A stretch of 64,000 nt of DNA from Pagrus major (lineage: Eukaryota > Chordata > Actinopteri > Spariformes > Sparidae). Positions 1 through 12,830 of the stretch are shown here, one piece after another. The notes below the pieces were generated by a model. That model saw only the letters and a program-made list of their open reading frames with translations, did not search any database and was not told where the DNA came from. How positions within the stretch are numbered: the first letter of the stretch is position 1; each line of letters starts with the position of its first letter. Where the stretch lies: contig NC_133234.1 of NCBI RefSeq assembly GCF_040436345.1, forward strand, positions 13,904,446 through 13,968,445. Direction: 5' to 3'. A program made the position numbers and the translations under genes.

Positions 1-3000
1 TAGAGAGATGAATCAAAGTGAAAAAGGGTTCATAACAAAGTAATGTGAATATTTGCAGTTCATCAGCTCACCAGTGTGTTTTGTGTGGTGGGATCTATTG
101 TCATTGTCAAACCAAGGGACGTGTTGACTGCAAATTCTGGCACTGCATTGACAACATTCATCAGTTATGTTCAAACAGTCATTCAGGATACATTGTGATA
201 GCAACAGTGTCAGTGACCAAACAAACCACAGCCACCATTATTAAAATACTTCCTTGTGTGATTTCATAACTTTTAGCAGCATTAGATAGTTTAAGCTACA
301 TTAGTGCCATCTAATAATTATTTTCTGTTATTCTTAAAAACAAGCAGTGGTTGGAATAGTAAATATAAATAAAAAATATAAATAAATATAAAAGTAGAAT
401 AATATATAAGCCGAGTATGGCCATGCTTGCAATTATTTTTTTAATGCCATGATCATGAGTTTATTATTTCATCATCTCAAGATAACAAAGCTATTTTTTC
501 TGTGATAACAGCAGTGATAAACACAGGTAACACATTATAAAATTAACGCTTTAGGTAGTATTATTACAGTTCCATGTCAAGTCACGTTTTACCATTACGT
601 GTTTATTGAGGTTTTATTTAATGAGTTGTTTTTTTTATACCATGCCACCTCCACCAGTGTGCCACCACCCTCTTATATAAAAGAAGAATCGTGTTGGCTA
701 AATGCCAGAGTTTATCAGAAAAAAGTACAAAAACATAAGAGTCAAGGGCACTCTATTTTTTGAGAAGCTGAGGGAGCCCTCTACAGCAAGAGATGTCAAA
801 ATTTATCAGACCATTTTGTAAGATTTGTAATTAATTGCAAAATACTTTAGCTTCTGTGCTACCCCCTAACCCACTAAGAAACAACATTACCCTCTTCTAT
901 TTTATAACGCCTAGTCATACTTCTGCATGTTTTGAAGTGAGAGTAATGCAAAAGTAATGTAAAAAGTAACTCATTACCCCACGAGTAGCTGGTTTGAGTG
1001 TTCGTTATGTACTATAAACTTAATAAATGGTATAGTGTAGAAACAGGGCAGAATGATCAATAGGTTTATAAACAGTGGTCAACCTAACAGCAGATGTGTT
1101 CAGCAGAGCGAAGAGCTCTTGTAGGCACAGGCTGAAGTACAGTATATAATGGGTTAATTATCAAGCTTTCTTGCAATAATTAACTTGTGATCTTGAAATG
1201 AAAACAATATGAAGAATAATTGCAAGTATGGCCATTTTCGTTTAGCTACTCAATCTTCTGGCAAGTTAAGCCAACATACATCTTCAAGGCTGAATCTTAT
1301 GTCAAATAAACTTTTAAGACCTATTACAGTAACTTTCCCAGAAATATCCTGAAACCATACCTATCAGGTGATATACACAAGGTCCCATCTGTTGAAAATC
1401 TCTGCCCTCAGGAATCAAAAACCAAACCCTCACGCTTGTAATTTTTTTAAATGATAAGAGTTAATGAGAATCCTTGTGCGTACAATCTTTTAATCATTCA
1501 AGTATTGTTTTATGAAGAATTTGGATGAGAAGCTGCTTACGTGGAACTGGTAGTTTGCTGCAGGAGAGTGGAGATCTTGAAGTGGTGGTCGTGGGGCACT
1601 TATATATTTGCCCCCGTTCACGGGATGAAGACTGTTCAAGAGGAGCACTGACTAGTAAGCTGAGGAAGTAAAGCCAGACATGTGAAAGTTGCCTATATAT
1701 GGTGTTGCTATACATGACAATGCTACGTAACTGATTTGTCAGTACCACCCTTGTTGACAACAGCATGCATGCTTTGACTTACTCTGATCCTCTCTGCACC
1801 ACCTGGTATCCAAAGCCTGCAGCATTGTTAGTTACGGACTTCCAGGCCACAGGATCGACATTGAAACAAAGTGCAGCTTTTAACACTGAGGAAAAGAAAA
1901 GAAGGAACAATTTTTTTCTGATTTAAAGCTGGGGTTGGTAAAATGGAAAAACCGTGATGCCCAGGCTACATTTTGAAAGTATGCAGCCAGAAGATCCCAC
2001 CCCCGTTTCCTCTGGCCTCTCTCCAAAGCCACTCGACCCAAACCATGAACAGCTTTAAAGCCACTATGTGTAACTGTACTTTAAAATCATTCTGATCACA
2101 TGCTGTATGTCTGAGTGTGTTGTATCATCTGTGTGTTGCTTTCAGAGCATTTACAGGGTGGAGAGTTGTGAGTTGATGTCTGCCAGAGTGTATTCTTTGA
2201 TAATACCACAGAGGGGCACCAAAGTCAAAAGCTAACATGTGGCCCAAAACAATTATTCAATTCAACAACATATTTTGAGCCAGTTATCTGCCCACTTTTA
2301 ATTCTGATTCTCTGTGATGTTTCATCTATTATCTAATAGCAAAAAACATAAAATAAAACATAGACTAACTGAAATGTAAAGATACAGTTCTACTTTAGTA
2401 CTACTTTACATGGCAACATGTAGGAGGTCCTCTTTCTATAATTGCTTTTGCATGGGATTTTCTCACATTGAGTGATATGGTGCAAACAAAGACTTCCCTT
2501 TTTTCTCCTTTTTTGGCCACAACAGGAAGTTTCCAAACATGGTCAATATTATACAAAGAAAAGATTTACCTCTGATGAATAGTAATTCATTTTCTACATG
2601 TCTGTTCACTTCATAGTGACGTCATATTATATATTTTTTTTGTCATAGTTTCCTTCAGACGTATACATGAACACATGAATCACCATGAGACCTACACCCT
2701 CAGGTTCTGCTTTTTCTTGGCATCAATACAGCATTTGTTAGGTTACTTTGGCCTTTACAGCTTCAGAAAGACAGCAACATTAATGAGCTATTATATAAAA
2801 ATGTTTCCAATGTATTATTTTATTTCTGTTGTATTCTGAGGCAGTGGATCATGTTGAATGTACATCAAGTCCAACCACCAGTGGCAGAGGATATTACTAA
2901 TGCAACTTCAGGAAGTCGTTCACCACCTCCCCACCTACAGATAACAGCTCATCGATCAAATCAGTTTTATTCATACAGCCAAAAAGCACTTCATCTCTCT

Positions 3001-5775
3001 CTTGTGTCTATCGGTGTCACAAGTCAGGTCGGTCTTAGCAAAACAATCATGTTTTACTCCTAAGAGCCTCATAATGGCTGTTGCAGCTTGTTTATGGTTA
3101 ATTTTAATTCATAACAATATAATAATTTAGGATGTCTCTCCCTTAAGACTTTTCACTATAAAACACCTTCAGTCCCCTGCAGCTCTGCACAGGCTAACCA
3201 AACATGCATTATGAATGGATAGATTGATAATATATTTAAGATCTTACATTCAGTTACACAGGTGGTTAAGGGCCAATTAACTAGTATTTAGTTGTAGTTG
3301 TTGTCAGTGGCATCTTGTGGATAAAGCACTCATACAATCTAAACAGACTGTATTCAGTCACGCCCACTTTTGTGCTTTTCTTTTTTTACAAACGAATCAC
3401 ATACCTCCTCCTCCAGTCTGACCAAATTTGGTATATGACCTTTTTGAATATCTTAATGACCCTGACTTAATTGTTGATATGTCACAATGTATTCCTTAAC
3501 TACTTGCCAGACTCTTGCAGGTGTGAGCTATTTGTTACAAACTTCCATTACATCTACTGTGTGCAATATTTCATACGTTTAAACGGCCATAACTCAGTGC
3601 TCAAAAGTCTGACTCAATTGTTTTGTTTTTTACATTACTTGCAATTGAATTGTATTTGTAAAAAAGAAAAACATAAGATCTCGGACAGGACTTAGGTATC
3701 CTTTTAAAATCGAGCAAAATGTTTTCTACCATAAAAATAAAAAACACAGAGGATTGTGCTTGGTGAAGCTATTTTTTAGGATCAAGAGTTTGAGTACACT
3801 TGTCACATACTGATGCAGGTAGTTTGATTCACAGAGGAAATGAAATACAAACATTCAGGTTTTCTACATACTGTTATCTTTCAGCCCTGGTGGCTTTAAA
3901 ACAACACAGATAACACTTCCTGATGATTTATTACTACACTTCCAGCATGTTGCAGGAACTTACAGAATATTTTCACTGCTGGCACAAATATTTATAATTA
4001 ATAGACAAAATCAGGAGATATAAACTTGTCTTACCTGACAAAAATACGGTAGCTGTTATTTTCCAATCCATTGTGATACTCCCATGGAAAATACAAAGTG
4101 ATATATATTCACTAAACTTGTGCAAATTAATGTGGAAATGTTATTTCTGGCTCCCTAGTAATTTTTTCTACAACTGAAACTGTCAAGGAGGAAGATGTTG
4201 ACAGAAAAATGGAGAAATCATAAGTGGACTCAAAGCTGAGGCAGCTAGTTTGAGGAACTATTATGTAGGAGGGGTTAAAATATTGTCACACTTTCTGTTT
4301 TATAAGAGTGCACTGTATGTTGTCATTTGATTGCACAAAGCAGGGGTATTGTTAAATCGAGATCCAATCTCTCAAGCACTTACTCAAAGATTAATGCTTA
4401 AAAAATAATTTATTTATAAGTTAGTCTAAGAGCAAACAGGTTAAACTAACCAGGAAGAGTGGATACTGATGCTCAATTGGGTGCATAGCTGATAAATAAG
4501 GACTAGATCATGAATAACAAGCACATCATCGTTGTTGGGTGTGGTGCCAAATATTTTGCTGATAAAAAAAGGAAGTAAATGTTAGCCATCATGGTTTTAT
4601 CATTCAAAACATCATGGCAGATTCAACAGCAGCAAGATGGCCTTATGTGTATTCAGATGTATATAGAAGAATATATATTAAAGGAAATTCAAGTGAAAAA
4701 TTGCCTGTTTTCTTTAGATACTAAGTTTTTTCCAGTCAGGGAGAGAGGGAGTAATATTTTCTAATATCAAGACATTTACAACAGGCAAATGATTTTTCAC
4801 CAAAGCCCTGATCAAACAGGGCTCCTCACAGAAAACACAAACTAAAAATACAAAGATCCATTTCTCCTTTTTGCTAGACTTCCTCTGCACTGTCTCATCC
4901 CAATTGTGAGCCAACCAATCTGTGTGTGCCAGTTTTTGAGAGGCATGCACTATGAGTAGGACTTCATGTCTCTCCTCAGCTGTTCATGTATGATTTTAAA
5001 AATGAAAAATGTTTGTGGAGGCGCCTACTGTGAATGTTAATCTATCAATTTACGATGGATTACATAAATTACTTTAAACTATGAATTACATATACTTCAC
5101 TGTCAAAGGAAACAGACAAATGAGCTGATTAGACAGAGATAATGCCTTATCAAAAGCTCACTGCTGTCTTGCTGTTTGAGACATTTCTGTCTGATAGATG
5201 ATAAACTGAGCGACCCTGCTAATTTTGTGCCCTTGTCATGTTGCATGTTGACTCATTCAGCCCTCAGCTTCTGTTCAGGAAGTGAACCTCTTTTCCTACC
5301 AACAACAAAGTTGGTACTATTGTCAGCACCACCCATGTCCATTACTTTGACCATCTGCATGGTGCTTTTCAAATGTGTCTTTCTTTGGCAACCTAGCCGA
5401 GTCACAAAATGAAACACAGATATAGTGTTGCAACTTGACTGGTTGACTGTGCAACCTTTGCCAGTCACCAGTTGACCCTTTCCTGCCGAGCAGACACGAT
5501 CGAGAAAGGTCATGAAAAGGTCAAGGATCAGCGTGCTGTGGTGCTGTGTCTGGATTAGATTTCTAAGGGCAGGTTAGTAATGTTGTCACATGCTCTCGAA
5601 GCCTCTGTGTGAGCGCGTGTGTGCGTCTGTGTGTGCACTACATACTGCAGTTACCCCAAAGTTATCTTCCTTCACACAACCAAAGGACCTCTGGGTGCTG
5701 AGATGCTCTTCTCATTTGAGACAGCGACTTTTAAACAAACTGCACTTGAATAGTGTATGAAATGATCACACAATT
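1..5775. other. No supported gene; AT-rich intergenic DNA
   Basis: I see no coding exon with splice signals, no RNA gene and no clear element ends in this stretch. Open frames here are short (under 95 codons), have no recognisable protein family and lack the codon regularity of the aldolase exons further right. A short GT-rich run lies near 5600-5635. The sequence around 1922-1945 (TTAAAGCTGGGGTTGGT) recurs in inverse orientation near 13733-13752, so both may be ends of one dispersed repeat family, but I could not pair ends into an element. Confidence 0.5.
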
Positions 5776-6332
5776 ACATTCACCGCAAAATGAAAATTCA
5801 TTTTGAAAAGTCATTATCTACTCGCCCTTGATCAAAACATTTCACAGCATTCTCTGTAACAACTGAAGTAGATGGGGACTTGTTTTAAAACATACAAAAC
5901 AACTGAAAATAACATAAAATGGCTTTCTACAACTTGTCTGTCATATCCAAGTCTCAAGAGGCCCAGAGATCTCAAATTGATTTGAAAAGACGTTTTTTTA
6001 CACCCTCAATGCTCAGTAAATGAGGTGCGCTAATGCTTTTAGCTTAGAAGCTACAGTGAAGATTTGGGTTATTAGATAGGGTGTAAATAACGTCTTTTCT
6101 AATCAATGCGGGATCTTTGGGCTTTCTGGAGATGTGGATTATGCTAAACTATTTGGAGTTGGATTTTATTTACTTTTTACAACAAGAACTCATCCACTTT
6201 AGTCATTTAGGAGAATGCTGCAACACTGTTTTACTGAGAAGCTCCAGAAATGTTTTAAACTTCACCTGACTTCCAATTGGCATGAGGGTGAGTAGATAAT
6301 GACTGAATTTTCATGTTTGGGTGAACTTTTCT
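5776..6332. mobile_element. MITE-like nonautonomous DNA transposon with inverted ends
   Basis: The left end (TTCACCGCAAAATGAAAATT, from 5779) and the reverse complement of the right end (TTCACCCAAACATGAAAATT, ending near 6326) match over about 45 bases with small gaps. Both continue into GTCATTATCTACTC(A/G)CCCT. No coding capacity is visible inside. This terminal motif is, to my knowledge, widespread in fish genomes as a short nonautonomous DNA transposon. It lies about 350 bases upstream of the aldolase promoter. The exact ends and target duplication were not resolved. Confidence 0.7.
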
Positions 6333-6639
6333 TTTAAACTAGGATTTACAGGGTGCAGGGATGTGCTCGGAAGTTACATAACTTTGTGTAAGGAGGATGC
6401 AGAGAACACTGACATCAAAGTGTCATTCTTTATGAAATAATTCTACCTATTTAATGAACTATTTGTACTATACCATCAAACCACATTTCTACTTTTGTCC
6501 CCCCCCCCCATCTCCAACCCTAACACTCGCTTTCTCTGCCATTCAATGAACCACTCTTTGCCCTTTCACTGGCTGCTCACCACCATGTTACTCCAGCCTG
6601 AGTCCCTCTGAATGTCACGGGCCATCTCTGGTTGCGTCC

Positions 6640-6700
6640 TGTTCTTTTAATAGCCGGGCAGCTGAAATGTGAGGGGTCACAATGGGAGGATAAATACAAG
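6640..6700 (+). promoter_or_regulatory. Aldolase A muscle-type core promoter
   Basis: A MEF2-like site (CTTTTAATAG, 6644-6653, one mismatch to YTAWWWWTAR), an E-box (CAGCTG, 6659-6664) and a TATA-like GATAAATA (about 6689-6696) lie in order just upstream of the inferred first exon. MEF2-type sites are known in the muscle promoter of mammalian ALDOA. Seeing them with an E-box here suggests muscle expression driven by MEF2 and bHLH factors. The motifs are read directly; their function is inference. Confidence 0.55.
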
Positions 6701-6717
6701 GGCCAGCGGGCAGCAGG

Positions 6718-6785
6718 GTTGTCGCAGACGAAGGCTGGATCTTCTCCCCCTCTCTCTTCTCTCAGCTCTCCTCCTAACCTCAAAG
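6718..6785 (+). other. aldoa: Untranslated first exon of aldolase A
   Basis: The start is placed about 25-30 bases after the TATA-like box. The exon ends at CCTCAAAG|GTAAAAAG, a good donor. It has no ATG in frame with the aldolase coding sequence. The paired acceptor is near 7895 (CTAACTAG), seven bases before the aldolase ATG, giving a first intron of about 1.1 kb. A separate 5' noncoding exon is the usual aldolase A layout. The transcription start is an estimate. Confidence 0.55.
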
Positions 6786-7902
6786 GTAAAAAGAACAGAA
6801 TGTCCAATTGATAAATTAACTACTTTAAATGGCTTTTTGTACTACCTGTTGAAAACTTTGCTCTTATGCAGCATGAGGTGCATGATCTTTTACACGTAAG
6901 AGAGCTGCTGCACTCACACTTTCTGCTAAAACCCACTGTGGTTTCTTTAACAGCTAGCGCTTAGGAGTGTCACATTTTACCCACAGACAAAGGTCCTCTC
7001 ACATACCTCTGACACTGAAACACCACAACGTTTTCAGTGGCACATTTATAGTCACTAATGAATTGTTTCACTTCACTCTAGATCACAGTATGCATTTCTC
7101 CCCCTTCTCTGTATTTTCACACATTTTTTACACTGTACATTTCAGCACTATAGCTTCAGTGCATCAGTGGTTGTTGCTACACACTCTTTTAACTGATGCA
7201 AAGTTTCCATTGCATTGTTTCTGAGCAGTCACCGGTGATTCACTTTCTGTGAGCTCCTATTTAAAGCCATCTAAATTTGACATGCTGACTTCTTTTCAGT
7301 CTTCCTGTCTGAACACTGGAGGTTTTAAGCTACACACTTCTCTTTAATGTAATGCCTTCTTTGCTGAGCCATAGTGCTTTCATTGCCTTCCTGTAGTACA
7401 CTGTTTATATTTAGTTCAGCTTACCGATAGTGGAGAGCAGGAGGGGTGGGTACAGGGGGTGTGGGACAGAGGAATGACGAGGGAAGATGGCATCGAAGGG
7501 GAAGGGAAAGGTCAGGGATAAGAGGCTAGAAAATGGCATAGGTCACCCACATGCTTGTCATGTTTTGTAAAGGGTGGTCAGATATGTGAAGGGTTGGGCA
7601 GAGGATTGTGGAGGGCTCTCTGACACTGGATCCCCTGTGCCTCTGCATATTGTGCCTGGGGAATAGTGTGGAACCCCTTAAAGTGCCTTAAGAAACTGGA
7701 GCAGTTATGGCAGATGATGTAGAACCAGACGGACACACAGGAAAGAAACACGCTCCCATACATTCACAAGAACCACAACTCAAATGTCAAGCGTTGCAAC
7801 TTGAGTTGAACTTTTCCCCTCGTGCCTCTGTGTAATTTCAGCCCTGTGTCTTCCCCATTACATCTCATCATTGTCTTCTTCCTCCTCCTAACTAGAGTCA
7901 GG

Positions 7903-10256
7903 ATGCCTCACGCATACCCTTTCCTCACTCCTGAGCAGAAGAAGGAGCTCAGCGATATTGCTCACAGGATCGTCGCTCCTGGCAAGGGAATCCTCGCCGC
8001 AGATGAGTCCACCGGTAAAGAATTAAACAAAAAATTTGCTTTTTGTAGTAAAATAATCCTTGATCAGTCATTTAGTGTGGCCAACATTCATCTCAAAAAC
8101 AAGTGTATTAGATTGAGCCATTAAACAGTCTATAAAGCACACAACAGAGCTGGCAAGTGTAGAAGTGAAATGAGCCAAACATTTTCTACCAATGCTTCAC
8201 AAATGGACCCAGTCTTCAACTATCTCATGTTTCCACAACCTCCAGGCAGCGTTGCCAAGCGCTTCCAGAGCATCAATGCTGAGAACACTGAGGAGAACAG
8301 GAGGCTGTACCGCCAGCTCCTCTTCACCGCTGATGACCGCGTTGCACCTTGCATTGGCGGCGTCATCCTCTTCCACGAGACCATGTACCAGAAGACCGAT
8401 GATGGCAAGCCCTTCACCCAGTACCTTCATGGGAGAAAAATGGTGGTAGGCATCAAGGTCGACAAAGGTGTTGTCCCCCTGGCCGGAACCAACGGCGAGA
8501 CCACCACCCAGGGTAAGCAAGGAACAGATTTAGCAACAAAGAGAGCAGTCACCTTTTATATATTACCCCAGCTTATACAGTGGCCCCTCTCCCTCTTTCA
8601 CAGGTCTCGATGGACTGTACGAGCGCTGTGCTCAGTACAAGAAGGATGGTGCTGACTTTGCCAAGTGGCGCTGTGTGCTGAAGATCACCCCTACCACTCC
8701 CTCCAGACTGGCCATCATTGAGAACGCCAACGTCCTGGCCCGCTATGCCAGCATCTGTCAGATGGTAAGACACACCAGATAGATGCTAAAATCAGTGTGG
8801 CCTCTTCACAGATTTTTCTCCACAATTTTATAGGTTTTGCTCATAAGTCATTTAGTAGAAAAACTCTGAAGGTCTGTGTGGCTGCTATATTTTGTTCATT
8901 TTATATTTAAAACACAAAAAGTTCCAACCAAATTACATCAAATGATTTGTCAATTGTCCCAAAAGCTTTATCATCTTCTATCACATGCACAAAAAAATCA
9001 GTATCAGCACTGCTCTTTGTTTTGCATGACATGCATTTAATGTTATGATTCTGCCAACTTCCTGTATGGGTTTCTAATTGAACTTACAAAATATGTCATT
9101 TATACCATCTCAAAACACGTTTCCGCACAGTTGAAAGAGATGCTATTTCTCTCTGAAATGTTGGCATAGCAATTTCAGTACATCACAGATAATAATGCCA
9201 ATTCACTATGAAAGTAGCCATTTTAACCTCTGTTTTAAATAAAGTCATAAAGTGTAGATAAAAATCTTCCGGACCAAGTTCTGTAACCCTTGAAACAGTA
9301 AGAAACTAATAAAGGTTACATAACATCTGCTGCCTGCCGTGCTGTCACTGTAATTTTGACCCTTTTCTCTGTGCCTTCCTCAGCATGGAATCGTCCCCAT
9401 TGTTGAGCCTGAGATCCTCCCCGATGGTGACCATGACCTGAAGCGTTGCCAGTACGTCACTGAGAAGGTCCTGGCTGCCGTCTACAAGGCCCTGTCCGAC
9501 CACCATGTGTACCTGGAGGGCACCCTGCTCAAGCCCAACATGGTGACCGCCGGACACTCCTGCTCACACAAGTACACCAACCAGGAGATCGCCATGGCAA
9601 CTGTTACCGCCCTGCGCCGCACTGTGCCCCCTGCAGTCCCTGGTGAGCTGATTGCACACGATACACTCTTGAAGACAAGCACACACCGGCAAACGTCACA
9701 GACAAACATTTTTTATAAAAAGTATTTCCAGAAACATTCTGTACTGAAAAGTCTGCCTGACATTACTTCCTGAGAAGTGCATTGTTAAACTGTCATGCTC
9801 TTCCTGTAAAGGCATTACCTTCCTGTCTGGTGGTCAGAGTGAGGAGGAGGCCTCCGTCAACCTGAACGCCATGAACCAGTGCCCTCTGCACAGGCCCTGG
9901 GCCTTGACCTTCTCATACGGTCGTGCCCTGCAGGCCTCTGCCCTCAAAGCCTGGGGCGGCAAGAAGGAGAATGGAAAGGCATGCCAGGAGGAGTTCATCA
10001 AGAGAGCTCTGGTAAGTGAATACAAATAGAAATATTATATAAATAAGTCAAAGGAAATGTTTCACAGAAGCTGCATTAGAATTTTGTTCCAAGATCTGTA
10101 TGAATTGTAAGCATCAAACTTGTATAATGCAATCAGTAATACTAGCCTTTTTGTATCTTACAGGCTAACAACCTGGCCTGCCAGGGCAAATATGTGGCCG
10201 CTGGAGGCAGCGCCGCCGGTGGAGAGTCCCTGTTTGTGGCTAACCACGCTTATTAA
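7903..10256 (+). CDS. aldoa: Fructose-bisphosphate aldolase A (class I)
   Basis: Six coding exons (7903-8014, 8246-8512, 8604-8764, 9384-9642, 9812-10011, 10164-10256) join in frame with GT/AG borders to 363 codons plus TAA, the standard class I length. The enzyme splits fructose 1,6-bisphosphate into dihydroxyacetone phosphate and glyceraldehyde 3-phosphate in cytosolic glycolysis. Visible landmarks are [16 protein letters not shown] at the start, Asp33 in the ADESTG block, Lys107 (GIKVDKG), Lys146/Arg148 (FAKWRCVLK), Glu187 (PIVEPEI), the Schiff-base Lys229 ([11 protein letters not shown]), [13 protein letters not shown], and the C-terminal Tyr363 (NHAY) needed for full activity. The isoform A call rests on overall similarity. 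The loop [15 protein letters not shown] differs from the usual vertebrate A sequence and may mark one of the teleost duplicates (aldoaa or aldoab). Codon use is GC-rich compared with the surroundings. Two introns known in mammals are absent. Confidence 0.97.
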
Positions 10257-10620
10257 GCATGGACACTCACCACTCCCTATCCACCTCCTTGCCACCATCA
10301 TAACGTTACCATGGAACCGGCCATGTCCACTTAGGCACTAATGCCTAACAGCACTTTTACAGCATCTTCATCGTAAGTGAAAGAGAAAGATGGGAAAAAA
10401 AACTTTCCTATGGGTTGTTGCTGCAACTGGGAGATCCTGAAAAAAAGTTCTGCCTCCATTCCCTTAGCTTTTGTTTTTAAACACCTTTTCTCAGGTGAAG
10501 ATTCCCAAACTGTTTGTTTTTACAGAAGTCGTACCATTTTGTTCCTTGGTCTGATTCCACCAAGTGCAGTATATGATTTATACTGGAACCATTGAATAAA
10601 GTATTTACCCTTACATGTTG
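10257..10620 (+). terminator. aldoa: Aldolase A 3' UTR and polyadenylation signal
   Basis: After the TAA at 10254-10256 there are about 340 bases of noncoding sequence with an AATAAA at 10595-10600. Cleavage would be expected 10-30 bases further on. No other AATAAA lies between the stop codon and this one. Confidence 0.75.
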
Positions 10621-11589
10621 CTTAACTTCCTTTTTGAGTCTTTTCATAACACTATCTTAAGGTCACATGCAAACAGCAGAAAGAAGCTGAGGCCACTGTA
10701 GCCTGGTATTTCTGCGACAGAAGCAACATTACCAGACAAAAGAACAATGTTTAACAGATCAGTACTTTTTTCCCTAATGAATATGTTTGGAGAAGACTGA
10801 TTATTGGCCCTGGCTGAATATCGGGGCCAATATTCAGCATTTTACAATTGTCGACATCTGTGATTTTTCTGTCAGATTGCCAATAAAATAAACTAATTTT
10901 AAAAAGTGCTACTTTGGCTCTGATATAACATCCTCTCACACAATGCCCCGCCAACAATATCTGATTCGGTAACACGTCACAATTAATAGCCTAAAAATAC
11001 TAAAATAATCTGATTCTGCAAAATAACTAGTTACTAAATGTATCAAATAAATGTAGTGGAGAGGAAAGTAGCAGAAAATGGAAATACAAAAAAGAAAAGT
11101 ACCTTAAAATTGTACTTAAGAACAGCATTTCAATAAATGGTACTATTGTAAATTACTGCAAATGAACATCAGCTAACATGTGACTGCTAGGACCAGTACT
11201 TGAAGCATTTTTCTGGTGCAGCTAAAGAAATGATGCCATTTCTTTTTGTATTGTATCCCTGCTAAGAAGCACATTCATGCACATAAAGCAAGACAACATG
11301 ATATGAAAGAAGAACACATGAGATGTATCCACCAAAGATACATACTACATGAATAACAGTGGTCTGATCCATGTTGCTATCAGCATCAAGTTACACTCAC
11401 CTGTCAGAGAGAGACTGTGCAGAAGCGGTGGAAACTTTAGGGCATGGTTCTGCTGTGAACTGACGTTTTGAAGGCTGGAAGCTGATGCATCCTCTCATAA
11501 CTATATGACACAGAAATAGGATACATTAGCACATTTGTAAAACGTCCAGTTCAAAGTCTATATGAATGGACGTCATATAAATACCCATG
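10621..11589. other. Intergenic; repeat fragments only
   Basis: No exon was found. A short imperfect palindrome (GGCCCTGGCTGAATATCGG followed by GGCCAATATTCAGC, about 10808-10840) looks like debris of a dispersed repeat. Nothing else is supported. Confidence 0.4.
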
Positions 11590-12830
11590 GCCATCTCTAG
11601 GCATAGGCAATATTGGCGGTCGCCTAGAGCGCCATCTGCTGGAGGGGCGCCGCCAGTCACCCTCGAGGGAAAAAAAAAAATAATAATAATAATAACAATT
11701 TTCGATGCCCATTGGTGCCCTCCCTTCATGTTCTGTCTTGAAAATAATAAATATTAACAACATGAAGAAACAGATAAACAATGGCATGTTTCTCACTTGT
11801 GGTGCTGAGTCACGTGACGTGTGGTCATTGGCTGCGCACCTCAGAGGGTCAGATAGGTGTCACGTCAAGTGACAGACAGGTTATGTTTTTTTATTTTGCG
11901 AGATGAAACGGCCGTCAAAGCCCTCGGGTGCGCGATACCGAAAGAGAAGAAAAGAGGAGGAGAAGAAGAAGTCCCAATATAAAGGTAACATTATGTCATC
12001 TTTTTTTAAATGCCATTTGTGTGAAGACTTTTCATTTGTATTAGCTTGCTAGCTACGTTGAAATAAAGCAATTGGCTTAACACGCTATACAATGACACTG
12101 ATAGCTACTAAGAAGGATAAATGAATCATGAATCAAAGTAGAGGCCAACCTGTGCGAGATGCGCCACCAGTGCAGGTTGTACTCTGTGTTGTTTATTGTG
12201 AAATAGTAGTGAATCTTTTATTATAAGGTAATTATAAATGTTATGTTGAACACACCACTTATGCAAATAACTGCTGCAAGCTGCAACAGTTGTTTGTCCT
12301 ATTCTGTCTGCTGTAGATGCGCTCATATAATATTTTCAGACACCCCTAACAGCTGCTGGAGAGGGACCTTCTGATGCAACATCCACACCATTCTCTGAAG
12401 CATGTAAGTTTAGCCAATTGTTTGTGGTCTCTTATGCACTGCTATGTTGTTGTTGTTGTTGTTATGATTATTATTATCATTATTGTTGTTGTTGTGACTG
12501 AATGGTACAAGCTTGACAGTATGGATGTACTCTATGTTTGAATACAGCTACAAGTCAGGCGTCATGCAGCAGCAGCGCTACCACATCAACCACACCACCC
12601 ACCTCTGAAAGTCAGCTTGAAGCAGATGAGTTATGCAATTGCATGTTACAGCTGCAGTCACATTACTGAACAATACTATGGTTCATAATTTATGCTTCAG
12701 ATGTGTTTATTGCCTGATGTGCTGTTATTTGTAAATTAGTTGAAACACATGCTGGAAAGAGTGACTTGAAAGTTCATTGTTGTTGTTCAAATAAAACTGT
12801 TGTGAGTGTTCGGACGGTTCAGATGTTGTC
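11590..12830 (+). mobile_element. Decayed hAT-type DNA transposon remnant
   Basis: The left edge (TCTAGGCATAGGCAATATTG, then CGCCTAGAGCGCCA) matches the end sequence I know from fish hAT elements of the zinc-finger-MYM-like group. From 11904 a short frame reads MKRPSKPSGARYRKRRKEEE and stops at a donor-like AAG|GTAACA (11984). This resembles the lysine-rich N-terminus of those transposases. Two further short exon-like pieces (about 12341-12403 with donor GTAAGT, and about 12547-12615, Ser/Thr-rich) and an AATAAA near 12790 follow. No transposase catalytic core or hAT dimerisation domain is present, so this is an internally deleted copy. The right end was not identified and 12830 is approximate. 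Confidence 0.55.

Noticed and set aside
1494-1766. A 90-codon minus-strand frame
   Set aside because: There is no recognisable domain, no splice context and no paralogue. Its length is expected by chance.
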